Source: an uncultured Prevotella sp. (lineage in GTDB: Bacteria > Bacteroidota > Bacteroidia > Bacteroidales > Bacteroidaceae). Taken from it: DNA of 64,000 bases. Location: NCBI GenBank assembly GCA_934215545.1, contig CAKQAD010000003.1:18533-82532 (forward strand), read 5' to 3'. The translations under genes and the position numbers were made by a program. Below the pieces are notes generated by a model. The model had not been told where the DNA came from and searched no databases. It saw only the letters and a program-made list of their open reading frames with translations. Below are positions 11,312-20,537 of the stretch, in pieces. Each line of letters begins with the position of its first letter. Within the stretch, counting starts at the first letter, position 1.

Positions 11312-13231
11312 ATGAGTGACATAATACAACTACTTCCAGACTCAGTTGCCAATCAGATAGCCGCCGGCGAGGTGATACAGCGCCCAGCCAGCGTGATAAA
11401 GGAGCTGGTAGAAAACTCCATCGATGCCGGCGCCACTATAATTAATGTAGTGTGTGTCGACTCCGGACGCACGTCGATACAGGTAGTCGACAACGGCAAG
11501 GGAATGTCCGAAACCGATGCCCGTCTTTCGTTTGAGCGTCATGCCACATCGAAGATACGCCAAGCAGTCGACCTTTTCAATCTGCACACCATGGGATTTC
11601 GTGGTGAGGCATTGGCGTCTATTGCTGCTGTGGCACAGGTGCAGTTGAAGACGCGCACCGCTGCCGACGATATCGGAACAGCGGTAAGCATCGCTGGGTC
11701 GCGTTTTGCTTCGCAAGAGCCGTGCTCCTGCGCCATAGGCACCAATTTCCTCGTTGAGAATTTGTTTTACAACGTGCCCGTGCGACGCAAATTCTTGAAG
11801 TCGAATGCCACCGAGCTCAACAATATCGTCACCGCCTTTGAGCGTATAGCCCTTGTCAATCCCGATGTGGCGTTCACCCTACACAATAATCAGACAGAAC
11901 TCTACAACCTCAAAGCCTGTGGCTTGCGTCAACGCATTGTTGATGTGTTTGGTAAGAAGATAAACCAATATCTGCTGCCTATAGACATCGACACCACCAT
12001 GTGTCGCATCACCGGCTTTGTTGGCAAACCCGAAGCAGCGCGCAAGAAAGGCGTACGTCAATATTTCTTTGTTAACGGACGCTATATGAAGCACCCTTAT
12101 TTCAACAAGGCAGTGATGACAGCCTACGAGCGTATGGTGCCCGAGGGCGAGCAGGTGCCCTACTTCATATATTTCACAGTGCGTCCTGAAGACATTGATG
12201 TGAACATACATCCCACCAAGACCGAGATAAAATTCGAGAACGAATCTGCCATTTGGCAGATACTCGCTGCAGCGGTTAAAGACGCTGTGGGTATGTTCAA
12301 CGATGTCACTGCTATTGATTTCGACACAGAGGGACAGCCAGAGATACCATCGCTCACCGAGGATAGTAGTAATGTCAAGGCTCCCAAGCTACAGTATAAC
12401 CCCGCCTACAATCCCTTCAATGAGCCTCAATCGCATCATCAGAATGTGCCATCGGGGTGGGAGAGTTTGTATGAAGGATTAGGTACTGGGCGTAAGCCAT
12501 CTCCACAGACACTCTTTGACACCCCCGACGACCCAACAGTGGTAAAGTCGCAAGGTTTCACAATGCCGCAAGAGCCGTCAGACGCCACGCCCTCATCAGC
12601 CTTCAGCAGTGGTATAGTGTCCTCGTCGCAGTTTGCCGTCGACTCATTGGAAAGCCCCATAGCCGATAAATCGCCCGTTCACTATCAGTATAAGGGTCGC
12701 TACATTATGACTGCAGTAAAGTCAGGCCTTATGATTATCGACCAGCGTCGTGCTCACATTCGCATACTCTATGAGCGCTACATCGACCAGATAGGGCAAC
12801 GCAACATGCCCAGTCAGAAACTCCTCTTCCCCGACACCGTTCACTTATCGCAGTCGGACAATGTGTTATTGCAGAACATCATGCCAGAGTTTGCTAATGC
12901 AGGCTTTGAGCTCACAGCCCTTGGTGCCACATCATACGCCATCAATGCAGTGCCTGCGGGGCTCGATGGTCTTAACTATGTCAACCTTGTGCAAGATCTC
13001 GTGTCGTCCGCACGCGAAAAGTCGGTCTCTGCCATCGACGAGATAAATCGCTCCATGGCACTTACGCTGGCGCGCAGTGCTGCTGTCGACTATGGGCAGG
13101 TGCTCAGCAACGATGAGATGGAAAGCATCACCAACGATCTCTTTGCATGTTCCAACGCCAACTACACCCCCGATGGCTGCAAGATACTCGCCATACTGAA
13201 GCAGACAGAGATAGACCATCTGCTTGGCTGA
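11312..13231 (+). CDS. mutL: DNA mismatch repair protein MutL
   Basis: GHKL-ATPase coordinator of mismatch repair. The N-terminal ATPase motifs are intact: ELVENSIDAGA (about 30-40), VDNGKGM and GFRGEALASI. A linker rich in Pro/Ser (about 350-450) leads to the C-terminal dimerisation domain. The usual endonuclease metal motif DQHA(X)2E(X)4E reads DQRRAHIRILYE, with His and Glu replaced, and no CPHGRP-like motif is seen near the end, so nicking activity through this site is doubtful. The 639-aa length is typical. The stop region contains a 12-bp direct repeat (13217-13228 and 13234-13245). Confidence 0.95.
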   Translation: MSDIIQLLPDSVANQIAAGEVIQRPASVIKELVENSIDAGATIINVVCVDSGRTSIQVVDNGKGMSETDARLSFERHATSKIRQAVDLFNLHTMGFRGEALASIAAVAQVQLKTRTAADDIGTAVSIAGSRFASQEPCSCAIGTNFLVENLFYNVPVRRKFLKSNATELNNIVTAFERIALVNPDVAFTLHNNQTELYNLKACGLRQRIVDVFGKKINQYLLPIDIDTTMCRITGFVGKPEAARKKGVRQYFFVNGRYMKHPYFNKAVMTAYERMVPEGEQVPYFIYFTVRPEDIDVNIHPTKTEIKFENESAIWQILAAAVKDAVGMFNDVTAIDFDTEGQPEIPSLTEDSSNVKAPKLQYNPAYNPFNEPQSHHQNVPSGWESLYEGLGTGRKPSPQTLFDTPDDPTVVKSQGFTMPQEPSDATPSSAFSSGIVSSSQFAVDSLESPIADKSPVHYQYKGRYIMTAVKSGLMIIDQRRAHIRILYERYIDQIGQRNMPSQKLLFPDTVHLSQSDNVLLQNIMPEFANAGFELTALGATSYAINAVPAGLDGLNYVNLVQDLVSSAREKSVSAIDEINRSMALTLARSAAVDYGQVLSNDEMESITNDLFACSNANYTPDGCKILAILKQTEIDHLLG

Positions 13232-13472
13232 TACATCTGCTTGGCGTCGACAGTTAAGATGTCCTTAATCCATGTAGCCAATACACAATTGTTTGTAACA
13301 TGTTTCGTAAATAGTTGTGTAATAGCTCATAAAACAACTGTGAGGTTGCATTTATTAATAGAAAACAGTAATAGTTGAGTTAAAAATGCAGAAAATACAA
13401 GAAAATACTCTTTTTTTGTTGTTTTAAGCAGATATTTTTATCTTAAAATTGTTGCAATTTGTTTTTTATTAT
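13232..13472. other. AT-rich intergenic region between mutL and the OmpA gene
   Basis: Apart from the second arm of a 12-bp direct repeat (CATCTGCTTGGC, 13234-13245) and the promoter box that follows, I see no gene, RNA or strong hairpin here. Most of it is A/T-rich sequence upstream of what appears to be a strongly expressed outer-membrane gene. Confidence 0.5.
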
Positions 13473-13480
13473 TAACTTTG
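13452..13480 (+). promoter_or_regulatory. Putative promoter of the OmpA-type gene
   Basis: TTG at 13452-13454 and TAACTTTG at 13473-13480, spaced by 18 nt, approximate the Bacteroidetes -33/-7 promoter. It implies a 5' leader of about 60 nt before the ATG at 13547. Confidence 0.6.
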
Positions 13481-13546
13481 CGCCATAGTATGAGTGTTAG
13501 GCTCAGACATATTGATAAAATTTTAGATTATTAAATAATAAAGGTT

Positions 13547-14701
13547 ATGAAAAAGTTATTAATTGCTTTGGCAATGTGCGGCTTGTCAATGAGCTCTATG
13601 GCTCAGGAGACAACAGCAGATCCTGTACTGAAGTACAGCGTTGCAACTAATTCATTCTGGAGCAACTGGTTCATCCAGGTAGGCGCAGATTGGAATGCAT
13701 TCTATTCTAACGAGGAGCACGGACAGGGTCTTGCTCGCAGCCCTTTCAAGAGCTTCCGTTCTAATCCAGGTTTCTCTGTAGCAGTAGGTAAGTGGTTTAC
13801 ACCAGGTCTTGGTCTTCGTACTAAGTTCATGGGCGTTTGGGGTCGTTCTGTAGTAGATGCCGACAAGCACTCTAACCACACTTGGACTCTCAATGAGAAT
13901 GTTCTCTTCAACCTCAGCAACATGATCTACGGTTACAATCCTACACGCGTTTGGAACTTCGTTCCTTTCGTTGGTGCTGGTATCAACCGTCAGTGCTGCT
14001 CACACAACTATTCTATGAACCTCGCTGCAGGTGTCCTCAATACATTCCGCGTAAACAAGCACGTAGGTATCAACTTCGAGCTTGGCTGGACATACGCAGA
14101 GCCAGACTTCGATGGTGTTGAGTCTCAGGGTCGTAGAGGTGGTCAGAGCCTCTGGGAGGGCAAGGACAACCGCTTCTATGCAGAACTTGGTCTTACATTC
14201 AACCTTGGCAAGTCTACATGGGAGAAGACTCCAGACGTAGACGCTATCAAGGCTCTCTCACAGACACAGATCGATGCCCTCAACGCACAGCTCAACGATG
14301 CTAACGCTGAGAACGCACGTCTGAAGAACCTCCTCGCTGAGAAGAAGGAAGAAGCTCCAGCTGCTATCGTTAAGAACTACAGCAACACTCCAATGTCAGT
14401 GTTCTTCAACATCAACAAGGCTACTGTTGCTTCAAGAAAGGACCTCGTAAACATCCAGAACCTTGCTGACTTCGCTAAGGAGAACAACACAAACCTCGTT
14501 GTTACAGGTTATGCCGACAGCGCTACTGGTTCTGCTGAATACAACCAGAAGCTCTCTGAGCGTCGTGCTGAGACAGTTGCTAACGAGCTCGTTAAGATGG
14601 GTGTTAGCCGCGACCTTATCACAACAGAGGGTAAGGGTGGTGTAAAGGATCTCTCACCAGTTTCTTACAACCGCCGTGCTACTGTGAAAATTGCTGACTA
14701 A
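13547..14701 (+). CDS. OmpA-family outer-membrane protein
   Basis: 384-aa outer-membrane protein with a signal peptide (about 1-20), an N-terminal beta-barrel-like domain (about 25-225, alternating aromatic strands), a coiled-coil linker (IDALNAQLNDANAENARL), and a C-terminal OmpA peptidoglycan-binding domain (about 285-384; TGYADSATGS, LSERRAE). It tethers the outer membrane to peptidoglycan. Codon use is strongly biased toward AAC, TTC, CGT/CGC and GCT, as expected for an abundant protein. It has its own promoter and a strong intrinsic terminator, so it is probably monocistronic. Family identity is firm; the orthologue name is not assigned. Confidence 0.93.
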   Translation: MKKLLIALAMCGLSMSSMAQETTADPVLKYSVATNSFWSNWFIQVGADWNAFYSNEEHGQGLARSPFKSFRSNPGFSVAVGKWFTPGLGLRTKFMGVWGRSVVDADKHSNHTWTLNENVLFNLSNMIYGYNPTRVWNFVPFVGAGINRQCCSHNYSMNLAAGVLNTFRVNKHVGINFELGWTYAEPDFDGVESQGRRGGQSLWEGKDNRFYAELGLTFNLGKSTWEKTPDVDAIKALSQTQIDALNAQLNDANAENARLKNLLAEKKEEAPAAIVKNYSNTPMSVFFNINKATVASRKDLVNIQNLADFAKENNTNLVVTGYADSATGSAEYNQKLSERRAETVANELVKMGVSRDLITTEGKGGVKDLSPVSYNRRATVKIAD

Positions 14702-14745
14702 TTGATTTAGCTTTTCATAAGTAAATAGAATTTCATAATTATATG

Positions 14746-14781
14746 GGTGCATTCTGCCGTGCGGCAGGATGCACCTTTTTT
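14746..14781 (+). terminator. Intrinsic terminator of the OmpA-type gene
   Basis: GC-rich inverted repeat (GGTGCAT..CTGCC / GGCAG.ATGCACC) with a very short loop, followed directly by six T. It lies 45 bp after the stop codon. Confidence 0.92.
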
Positions 14782-14967
14782 AGTGTTTGTCAGGTATTTG
14801 GAGTTGTGAACTTGTTAGTTTATGCAACTGCATCGCATTCTTCTGTGAACTTACAGTGAGAATTTGCCCCAAATCAAATGACCGATTTGGGCTTAATAAT
14901 GCAACATCGATTGCTGTTGAAGTATAATCTTTTGAACTCTTACGCTCGTAATGTGGAAAAAGATGTG

Positions 14968-14975
14968 TAAATTTG
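14968..14975 (+). promoter_or_regulatory. Putative -7 box at the head of the envelope-glycan cluster
   Basis: TAAATTTG followed by C matches the Bacteroidetes -7 consensus, 25 bp before the ATG at 15001. No good TTTG is seen at the -33 position. It is the only promoter-like site found for the run of genes to 25012. Confidence 0.5.
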
Positions 14976-15000
14976 CGCATTATACCAATAATTGTCATTT

Positions 15001-16827
15001 ATGATATACAAACAGGCAATAAAGCGCTTCTTGTCGCTCGTGTTACGCCCCATAAGCGTCAATGCACCCTTTTTTGTGTTTATTTATGTGTTGGGATGTG
15101 TCACGGCATGGGCCACTTTGCCCAATGCTCGCGGTGCACATCTTTACGACAACCTATATCTCGAACTCTTTCTCGATGTTTATTTTCTCGCAGTGGTTCT
15201 TGCCGTATTGCCGCGCAAGATACGCATCTGGGTGCGTGCGCTGATATACACAGTGCTTTATCTCACTGCCATTATCGACGTCTACTGCTTTGTGAAGTTC
15301 CAGTCGACGCTGACGCCCACCATGCTCCTCCTTGTTGGCGAGACCGACACCCGTGAGGCAAGCGAGTTTTTGCGCTCCTGCGTGTCGCCCGATGTGCTTC
15401 TGAGCAGGGTGGGGTGGGTGCTATTGGTGCTTGCTCTACATATATTGCGCACCCTGCGCCTTAGGTTTCCACACTTCGTGCCCCGCAACTGGTGCCGTCT
15501 GTTTCATTCGTTATGTGTTCGAATAGCCTACATGCTACGCCGCGTACGCCCTATTACAGCGCTGGCAGTGCTTCTGCTCCTTGTGGCATCGGTGCTTACG
15601 AGTGCTCACAACAAGGCAGCAACCTTCAAGCTGATGTCGGGTAGCACCATTGGCGATGTAGAACACACCCTTACCGAGAAAGACCATGCCGTGCTCTATC
15701 AACCCATCTATCGTCTGGCATTCAGTCTTTATGCCAACACCCTCACGGCAAAGCAGGTAGACCGCCTTGTGGCATCTGTCGATAAGGTGCGTGTCGACTC
15801 CTGCTCGTTCCGTAGTCCTACCATAGTGCTCATCATCGGTGAGAGCTACAACCGTCACCACTCTTCGCAATATGGTTATGTAATGCCCACCACACCACGC
15901 CAGACACGCCTTGAGCGTCAGGGCCGACTGATAAAATACACCGATGTGGTGTCGCCGTGGAATCTCACAAGCTTTGTCTTCAAGCACATCTTCTCGCTCT
16001 ATACCGTGGGCGACAAAGGCGAGTGGTGCGACTATCCACTCTTCCCGGCAGTGTTCCGCAAGGCAGGCTATCACGTCACCTTCCTCACCAATCAGTTCCT
16101 GCCCAAGGCCAAAGAGGCGGTCTACGATTTCAGCGGTGGCTTTTTCCTCAACAACCCCAAGCTCTCTGCCGCACAATTCGACACCCGCAACACCCAGTTG
16201 CATGAGTTCGACGAGGCACTGCTCGCCGACTATGAGCAACTTCAGGCACAGAACACCGACAACAACCTCATCATATTCCACCTTCTTGGACAGCATGTGG
16301 CATATCGCCAACGCTCACCGAAAGACCGCAAACGCTTTCATGGCGACGACTATCGTGAGCTGAAGCCACACCTCAATGCCCGTGAGCGCAACATCCTTGC
16401 CGACTACGACAATGCCGTGCTCTACAACGACTCAGTGGTTACGGAGATAGTGAATAAATTCTCTAACGACGATGCCATCGTTATCTATGTGCCCGACCAT
16501 GGCGAGGAGTGCTACGAAGGCGACATGCACTTTTTCTGCCGCATGCACTCCGCCCGTATCGATGCCCGTTTGGCGCATGCCGAATTCGACATCCCCATGT
16601 GGATATGGTGCTCGCGCAAATACATCAAGCGTCGTCCGGAGATATTCCGTCAGGTCATGTCAGCCCGCAACCGCCGGTTTATGACCGATGCCTTGCCGCA
16701 CATGTTGCTATACCTTGGAGGCATCAGCTGTCCATACTATCGCGACACGCTCAACCTGCTGTCGCCCGACTATAATGAGAGCCGCCCCAGAATACTAAAG
16801 AATACAGCCGACTACGACAAGCTATAA
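15001..16827 (+). CDS. Phosphoethanolamine transferase-like sulfatase-fold membrane protein
   Basis: 608-aa inner-membrane enzyme of the alkaline-phosphatase/sulfatase superfamily (EptA/LTA-synthase-like). The N-terminal half has several transmembrane segments (about 20-200). The periplasmic catalytic domain begins near 280 with IVLIIGESYNRHHSSQYGY. A probable nucleophile Thr lies in PWNLTSFVF, and the metal-site motif VPDHGEEC lies near 500. Such enzymes transfer phosphoethanolamine or a related phospho-alcohol from phospholipid to lipid A or glycans. The ATG at 15001 is chosen over a TTG three codons upstream. It heads a co-directional cluster of acyl- and glycosyl-transfer genes. Substrate is inferred only. 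Confidence 0.85.
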   Translation: MIYKQAIKRFLSLVLRPISVNAPFFVFIYVLGCVTAWATLPNARGAHLYDNLYLELFLDVYFLAVVLAVLPRKIRIWVRALIYTVLYLTAIIDVYCFVKFQSTLTPTMLLLVGETDTREASEFLRSCVSPDVLLSRVGWVLLVLALHILRTLRLRFPHFVPRNWCRLFHSLCVRIAYMLRRVRPITALAVLLLLVASVLTSAHNKAATFKLMSGSTIGDVEHTLTEKDHAVLYQPIYRLAFSLYANTLTAKQVDRLVASVDKVRVDSCSFRSPTIVLIIGESYNRHHSSQYGYVMPTTPRQTRLERQGRLIKYTDVVSPWNLTSFVFKHIFSLYTVGDKGEWCDYPLFPAVFRKAGYHVTFLTNQFLPKAKEAVYDFSGGFFLNNPKLSAAQFDTRNTQLHEFDEALLADYEQLQAQNTDNNLIIFHLLGQHVAYRQRSPKDRKRFHGDDYRELKPHLNARERNILADYDNAVLYNDSVVTEIVNKFSNDDAIVIYVPDHGEECYEGDMHFFCRMHSARIDARLAHAEFDIPMWIWCSRKYIKRRPEIFRQVMSARNRRFMTDALPHMLLYLGGISCPYYRDTLNLLSPDYNESRPRILKNTADYDKL

Positions 16828-16880
16828 GCTCCGCCGTCGGTTGCCCACCAATCATCAATCATTAACAAACCATCTGAACA

Positions 16881-17915
16881 ATGCTCACACGCAACGAATG
16901 TTCTGCCCTTCGCGGGCTCGCCATCATAGGCATCTTCCTGCACAACTACTGCCATTGGCTCGGTTTTGCAGTGAAGGAAAACGAATATACATTCACCATG
17001 AGCAAGAGCTCGCAGCTGCTGCAGGCCCTTGCCTCGCCCGATATGAACCTGCCCATCCATCTGCTGTCGTTCTTCGGGCATTATGGAGTGCCCGTGTTTC
17101 TCTTCCTCAGTGCCTATGGCCTGGTTATGAAATATGAAAGCAACGACCGCCAGTTGTCGCCCCGCCAGACGTCAGTAGGCACATTCGTGGGCCATCACTA
17201 TCTGAAGCTCTTCAAGATGATGATCACCGGATTTGTGGTGTTCACCATGGTCGATGCCATAACCCCCGGTCCACACCACTATCATGTGCTCGACATTATC
17301 GGTCAGATGTTCATGTTCAACAACATGCTCCCCGATCCCGACCATGTGATATGGCCTGGCCCCTATTGGTTCTTCGGACTGATGATGCAGCTATATATCG
17401 TCTATCGTCTGCTGCTATGGCGTCGTAGCAGCAAGGTAGCAGTGGCGCTGGTGCTGTTGTGCTGGGTGGCACAGGCAGTGTGCAGTCCCGAAGGCGATGC
17501 CCTCAACCGTGTGCGCTATAACTTCATGGGTGGCATGCTGCCCTTCTGTGCCGGTCTGCTGTACGCCCGTCACGGACGCGACATTGGCAAGGGTTTCCTC
17601 GCCGTGCTCACGATGCTGAGTGTGGCGTTGATATTCTTCTGGAGTTGCAACTTCCAATTGTGGCTGTGGGTGCCACTCTTCGTGTGTGTAGCCGCTGTAG
17701 GAGTGGTGAAGTTCATGCCCTCCATACTCCTTAAAGGTCTGGCATGGATGGGAACAATATCAGCAGCCCTCTTCGTGCTGCATCCCATCACTCGCAAAGT
17801 GTTCATACCCATCTCGCGTCATGGCGATGTCTACACAGGTCTGCTTCTATATGTCATTAGCAGCATTGCCCTGGCATGGTTCTATCACACCTTCCCCAGT
17901 CGTAAGGTGAAGTAG
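16881..17915 (+). CDS. Acyltransferase family 3 membrane protein (first copy)
   Basis: 344-aa polytopic protein with about ten hydrophobic segments. The N terminus (ECSALRGLAIIGIFLHNYCH) resembles the acyltransferase-3 signature R-x10-H, and FGHYGVPVFLFLSAYGL matches the second conserved segment. Members O-acetylate or acylate surface glycans using cytoplasmic acyl donors. It follows the sulfatase-fold gene by 53 bp and precedes a second acyltransferase by 68 bp. The paired enzymes suggest decoration of one polymer or lipid-linked glycan at two positions, which is inference. Confidence 0.85.
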   Translation: MLTRNECSALRGLAIIGIFLHNYCHWLGFAVKENEYTFTMSKSSQLLQALASPDMNLPIHLLSFFGHYGVPVFLFLSAYGLVMKYESNDRQLSPRQTSVGTFVGHHYLKLFKMMITGFVVFTMVDAITPGPHHYHVLDIIGQMFMFNNMLPDPDHVIWPGPYWFFGLMMQLYIVYRLLLWRRSSKVAVALVLLCWVAQAVCSPEGDALNRVRYNFMGGMLPFCAGLLYARHGRDIGKGFLAVLTMLSVALIFFWSCNFQLWLWVPLFVCVAAVGVVKFMPSILLKGLAWMGTISAALFVLHPITRKVFIPISRHGDVYTGLLLYVISSIALAWFYHTFPSRKVK

Positions 17916-17983
17916 GGCTGGGCATGCGCCAGGCTATAACAGCCAACTATAAACAACCATAGGCAACAATTCAAAACCCAAAG

Positions 17984-18988
17984 ATGAAAATACCCGATAT
18001 CGAACTTGGCAATATCTCGCGCTACCGTGCAGAGCAGATGGGAGCCGCCATGCTCTTCGTCATACTCTTTCATGTGGCCCTCGACCGTGGCGACCCCTTC
18101 TATGGGTTGCGGCGTTGCGGCAATGTGGGTGTCGACATATTTCTGTTTTTGAGTGGTGTAGGGTTGTGGTTCTCTTGGCATAAAACCCCCGATGTGCTTC
18201 GGTTCTACCGTCGTCGCCTGTTGCGCATACTGCCCACATGGCTTGTGTGTGCCACGGCATTCTATCTGCCCGACTATCTTGGAGCCCGTCGCTATTCCAC
18301 CAGTCTTGTCGACCTTATCGGCGACATCACTATCAACTGGGATTTCTGGCTTCACGACGAGCTCACCTTTTGGTATGTGCCGGCAATAATGGTGCTCTAC
18401 ATGCTGGCACCCTGGTATATGCGCCTCATTTCCCGGCACCCCATCTACCGCTGGTTGCCCGTGCTCATGGTGGTGTGGTGCGTCATGGTGCAATGGGTGT
18501 TGCCCCTTCATCAGGCTGTGGGTCACCTGGAGATATTCTGGAGCCGTGTGCCCATATTCTTCATAGGCATAAATATGGGCGAACAGGTGCTCACACGCCA
18601 ACGTATAGATAGCAGTGGCGTGTGGCTGTTGCTTGCCACCTTCCTGCTCACCTTCGGCACCTGCCTGTATTTGGAGCAAGTGCGCCATGGGCAGTTTCCT
18701 CTCTTTGTGGAGCGTATGCTCTACATCCCATTCACCCTGTGCAGCGTGCTGGTGCTCAACCGCATCTTCCGCCGCACCCCCAGCTGGCTCAACACCGCCT
18801 TTCGCTTTGTCGGAGCCCTAAGCCTCGAAGCCTATCTCATACACATTCACTTTGTGCTTGTATATGTGCAGCCCCACGGACTGGGCTATTGGGGCACCTT
18901 CGCCGTAACCGTGGCAATAACCCTGCCAATGGCATGGCTTCTGCAACGCTTGCTAACATTCGTCAACACCAAATTGTTAAAGATATGA
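17984..18988 (+). CDS. Acyltransferase family 3 membrane protein (second copy)
   Basis: 334-aa polytopic protein with features of the acyltransferase-3 family: a conserved histidine in AMLFVILFHVALDRG, GNVGVDIFLFLSGVGLWFSW, and an arginine-rich segment FYRRRLLRILPTW. It has about ten predicted membrane segments. The last codons overlap the start of the next gene in an ATGA arrangement (18985-18988), indicating translational coupling to the UbiA-family enzyme. It is distinct in sequence from the preceding acyltransferase. The acceptor is unknown; O-acetylation of a surface polysaccharide is the usual role. Confidence 0.86.
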   Translation: MKIPDIELGNISRYRAEQMGAAMLFVILFHVALDRGDPFYGLRRCGNVGVDIFLFLSGVGLWFSWHKTPDVLRFYRRRLLRILPTWLVCATAFYLPDYLGARRYSTSLVDLIGDITINWDFWLHDELTFWYVPAIMVLYMLAPWYMRLISRHPIYRWLPVLMVVWCVMVQWVLPLHQAVGHLEIFWSRVPIFFIGINMGEQVLTRQRIDSSGVWLLLATFLLTFGTCLYLEQVRHGQFPLFVERMLYIPFTLCSVLVLNRIFRRTPSWLNTAFRFVGALSLEAYLIHIHFVLVYVQPHGLGYWGTFAVTVAITLPMAWLLQRLLTFVNTKLLKI

Positions 18989-19869
18989 TAAAGAATATAT
19001 TACGCCTTACGCGCCCAAAACAGTGGATAAAGAACTTTTTTGTGTTCATACCAATGTTCTTTGGTGGCGAACTCTTCTTGCTCGAGTCGGTGTGGCTTGC
19101 CGTACTCACCTTCTTCGGCTTCAGCTTTGTGGCATCCTCCATCTATTGCTACAACGACATTGTCGATGTCGATGCCGACCGTCGTCATCCAGTGAAATGC
19201 CGCCGTCCTATTGCCTCTGGCGATGTGAGCATACGCATGGGCTATATCCTTATGGCGCTCACCTTCGTGCTTGGCATCGCCACCCTGCTGCTGTTGCCCG
19301 TGCAGGTGAAGAGTCAGGTCATTGCGGTGGTGGTGTTCTATTATGTGCTCAATCTCTCCTACTGTTCCAAGCTCAAGCAGTATGCCATTCTCGATGTGTG
19401 CATTGTGGCATTTGGCTTTGTGCTGCGCATCCTGGCAGGCGGCTTTGCCTGCGAGCTGGTGCTGAGCAATTGGATAGTGATAATGACCTTCCTGCTCACC
19501 CTCTTCATGTCGTTTGCCAAGCGTCGCGACGATGTGCTGCGCATGAACGAAACTGGCGAGGCACCACGCAAGAACACCGTGCGCTACAACCTCACATTCA
19601 TCAATCAGGCCATCACCATCACCGCCTCCGTAACCCTGGTGTGCTACATCATGTATTGCGTGTCGCCCGAGGTGGTAGGACGCTTCAACACACCATATCT
19701 TTACCTCACCTTTGTGTTTGTGTTGCTCGGACTGCTGCGCTACATACAGATAGCCGTTGTCGATAAGGAGAGTGGCGACCCAACGAAGATAATCCTTCGC
19801 GACCACTTCTCGCAGGTGGTAGTAGTGGCATGGCTGCTCACCTTCCTGCTAATGATTTATGTGTTATGA
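18985..19869 (+). CDS. UbiA-family prenyltransferase, decaprenyl-phosphate phosphoribosyltransferase-like
   Basis: 294-aa integral membrane enzyme. The first Asp-rich motif NDIVDVDADRRHP with the following RRPIASG, and the second region YCSKLKQYAILDVCIV and GFVLRILAGG, fit the phosphoribosyl-transferring branch (mycobacterial Rv3806c type) better than quinone-pathway UbiA, as I recall these motifs. That branch transfers 5-phosphoribose from PRPP to polyprenyl phosphate. The ATG at 18985 is chosen because it gives the expected N terminus and an ATGA overlap with the preceding stop. Its own stop again overlaps (ATGA) the next gene, a HAD phosphatase. Substrate assignment is inferred from motifs and neighbours. 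Confidence 0.85.
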   Translation: MIKNILRLTRPKQWIKNFFVFIPMFFGGELFLLESVWLAVLTFFGFSFVASSIYCYNDIVDVDADRRHPVKCRRPIASGDVSIRMGYILMALTFVLGIATLLLLPVQVKSQVIAVVVFYYVLNLSYCSKLKQYAILDVCIVAFGFVLRILAGGFACELVLSNWIVIMTFLLTLFMSFAKRRDDVLRMNETGEAPRKNTVRYNLTFINQAITITASVTLVCYIMYCVSPEVVGRFNTPYLYLTFVFVLLGLLRYIQIAVVDKESGDPTKIILRDHFSQVVVVAWLLTFLLMIYVL

Positions 19870-20489
19870 AAAAACATCTGTATCTGTTCGACTTCGACGG
19901 CACCATCACCAATGCCGATACGCTGCTACACTTCATACGCTATGCCTGCGGTTCGTGGAGCATGTTCTGTGGCTTTGCCCTTCATGCCCCGCTGCTCGTG
20001 CTTATGAAGCTGCACCTCTATTCCAACTATCGTGCCAAGGAGCGCCTCTTCGGTTGGTTCTTTCGTGGCATGAACGTGCAGTTTTTCGATGCCATATGTC
20101 AGAGCTTTGCAACCGACAACGCCCACCTGCTGCGCCCTGCTGCAGCAAGCAAGCTGCGCCAACTGCTTGATGATGGCGAACAGGTGTGTGTGGTGAGTGC
20201 AAGTATCGACAACTGGGTGCGCCCCTTCTTTACCGCCCTTGCCAGCGGCTCTGCAGTGCAGCCACAGGTGATAGGCACCCAGGTGGAGGTAGATGCCAAT
20301 GGCTGCCTTACGGGCAAGTTTCTCACCCCCAACTGCTACGGAGCTGAGAAGGTAAACCGCATCAATGCCCTGCTGCCCGATGTGCAGCAACACCATGCCC
20401 ACTACCACATCGTGGCTTATGGCGACAGCCGTGGCGACCGCGAGATGCTCGCCATTGCCGACGAGTCGCACTATAAACCATTCAGGTAA
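19866..20489 (+). CDS. HAD-IB family phosphatase
   Basis: 207-aa soluble phosphatase of the haloacid dehalogenase superfamily. Motif I DFDGTIT gives the nucleophile Asp and general acid Asp; motif II VVSAS, a lysine in YGAEKVNR and motif IV GDSRGDREML are present. A cap region lies at about residues 20-80. The start overlaps the UbiA-type gene (ATGA at 19866-19869), so the two are translationally coupled. In context, a plausible substrate is polyprenyl-phosphoryl-5-phosphoribose, which must lose its 5-phosphate before use as a sugar donor. That is inference; HAD-IB members have varied substrates. Confidence 0.88.
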   Translation: MKKHLYLFDFDGTITNADTLLHFIRYACGSWSMFCGFALHAPLLVLMKLHLYSNYRAKERLFGWFFRGMNVQFFDAICQSFATDNAHLLRPAAASKLRQLLDDGEQVCVVSASIDNWVRPFFTALASGSAVQPQVIGTQVEVDANGCLTGKFLTPNCYGAEKVNRINALLPDVQQHHAHYHIVAYGDSRGDREMLAIADESHYKPFR

Positions 20490-20537
20490 GCACCCTTGTG
20501 GTTGTCAATCAACATATTATCAATACTTTTCATAAAC

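Noticed and set aside
18622..18984. Extended N terminus of the UbiA-type protein
   Set aside because: The extra 121 residues would lie inside the acyltransferase gene in another frame. The ATG at 18985 gives the conserved start and an ATGA overlap.
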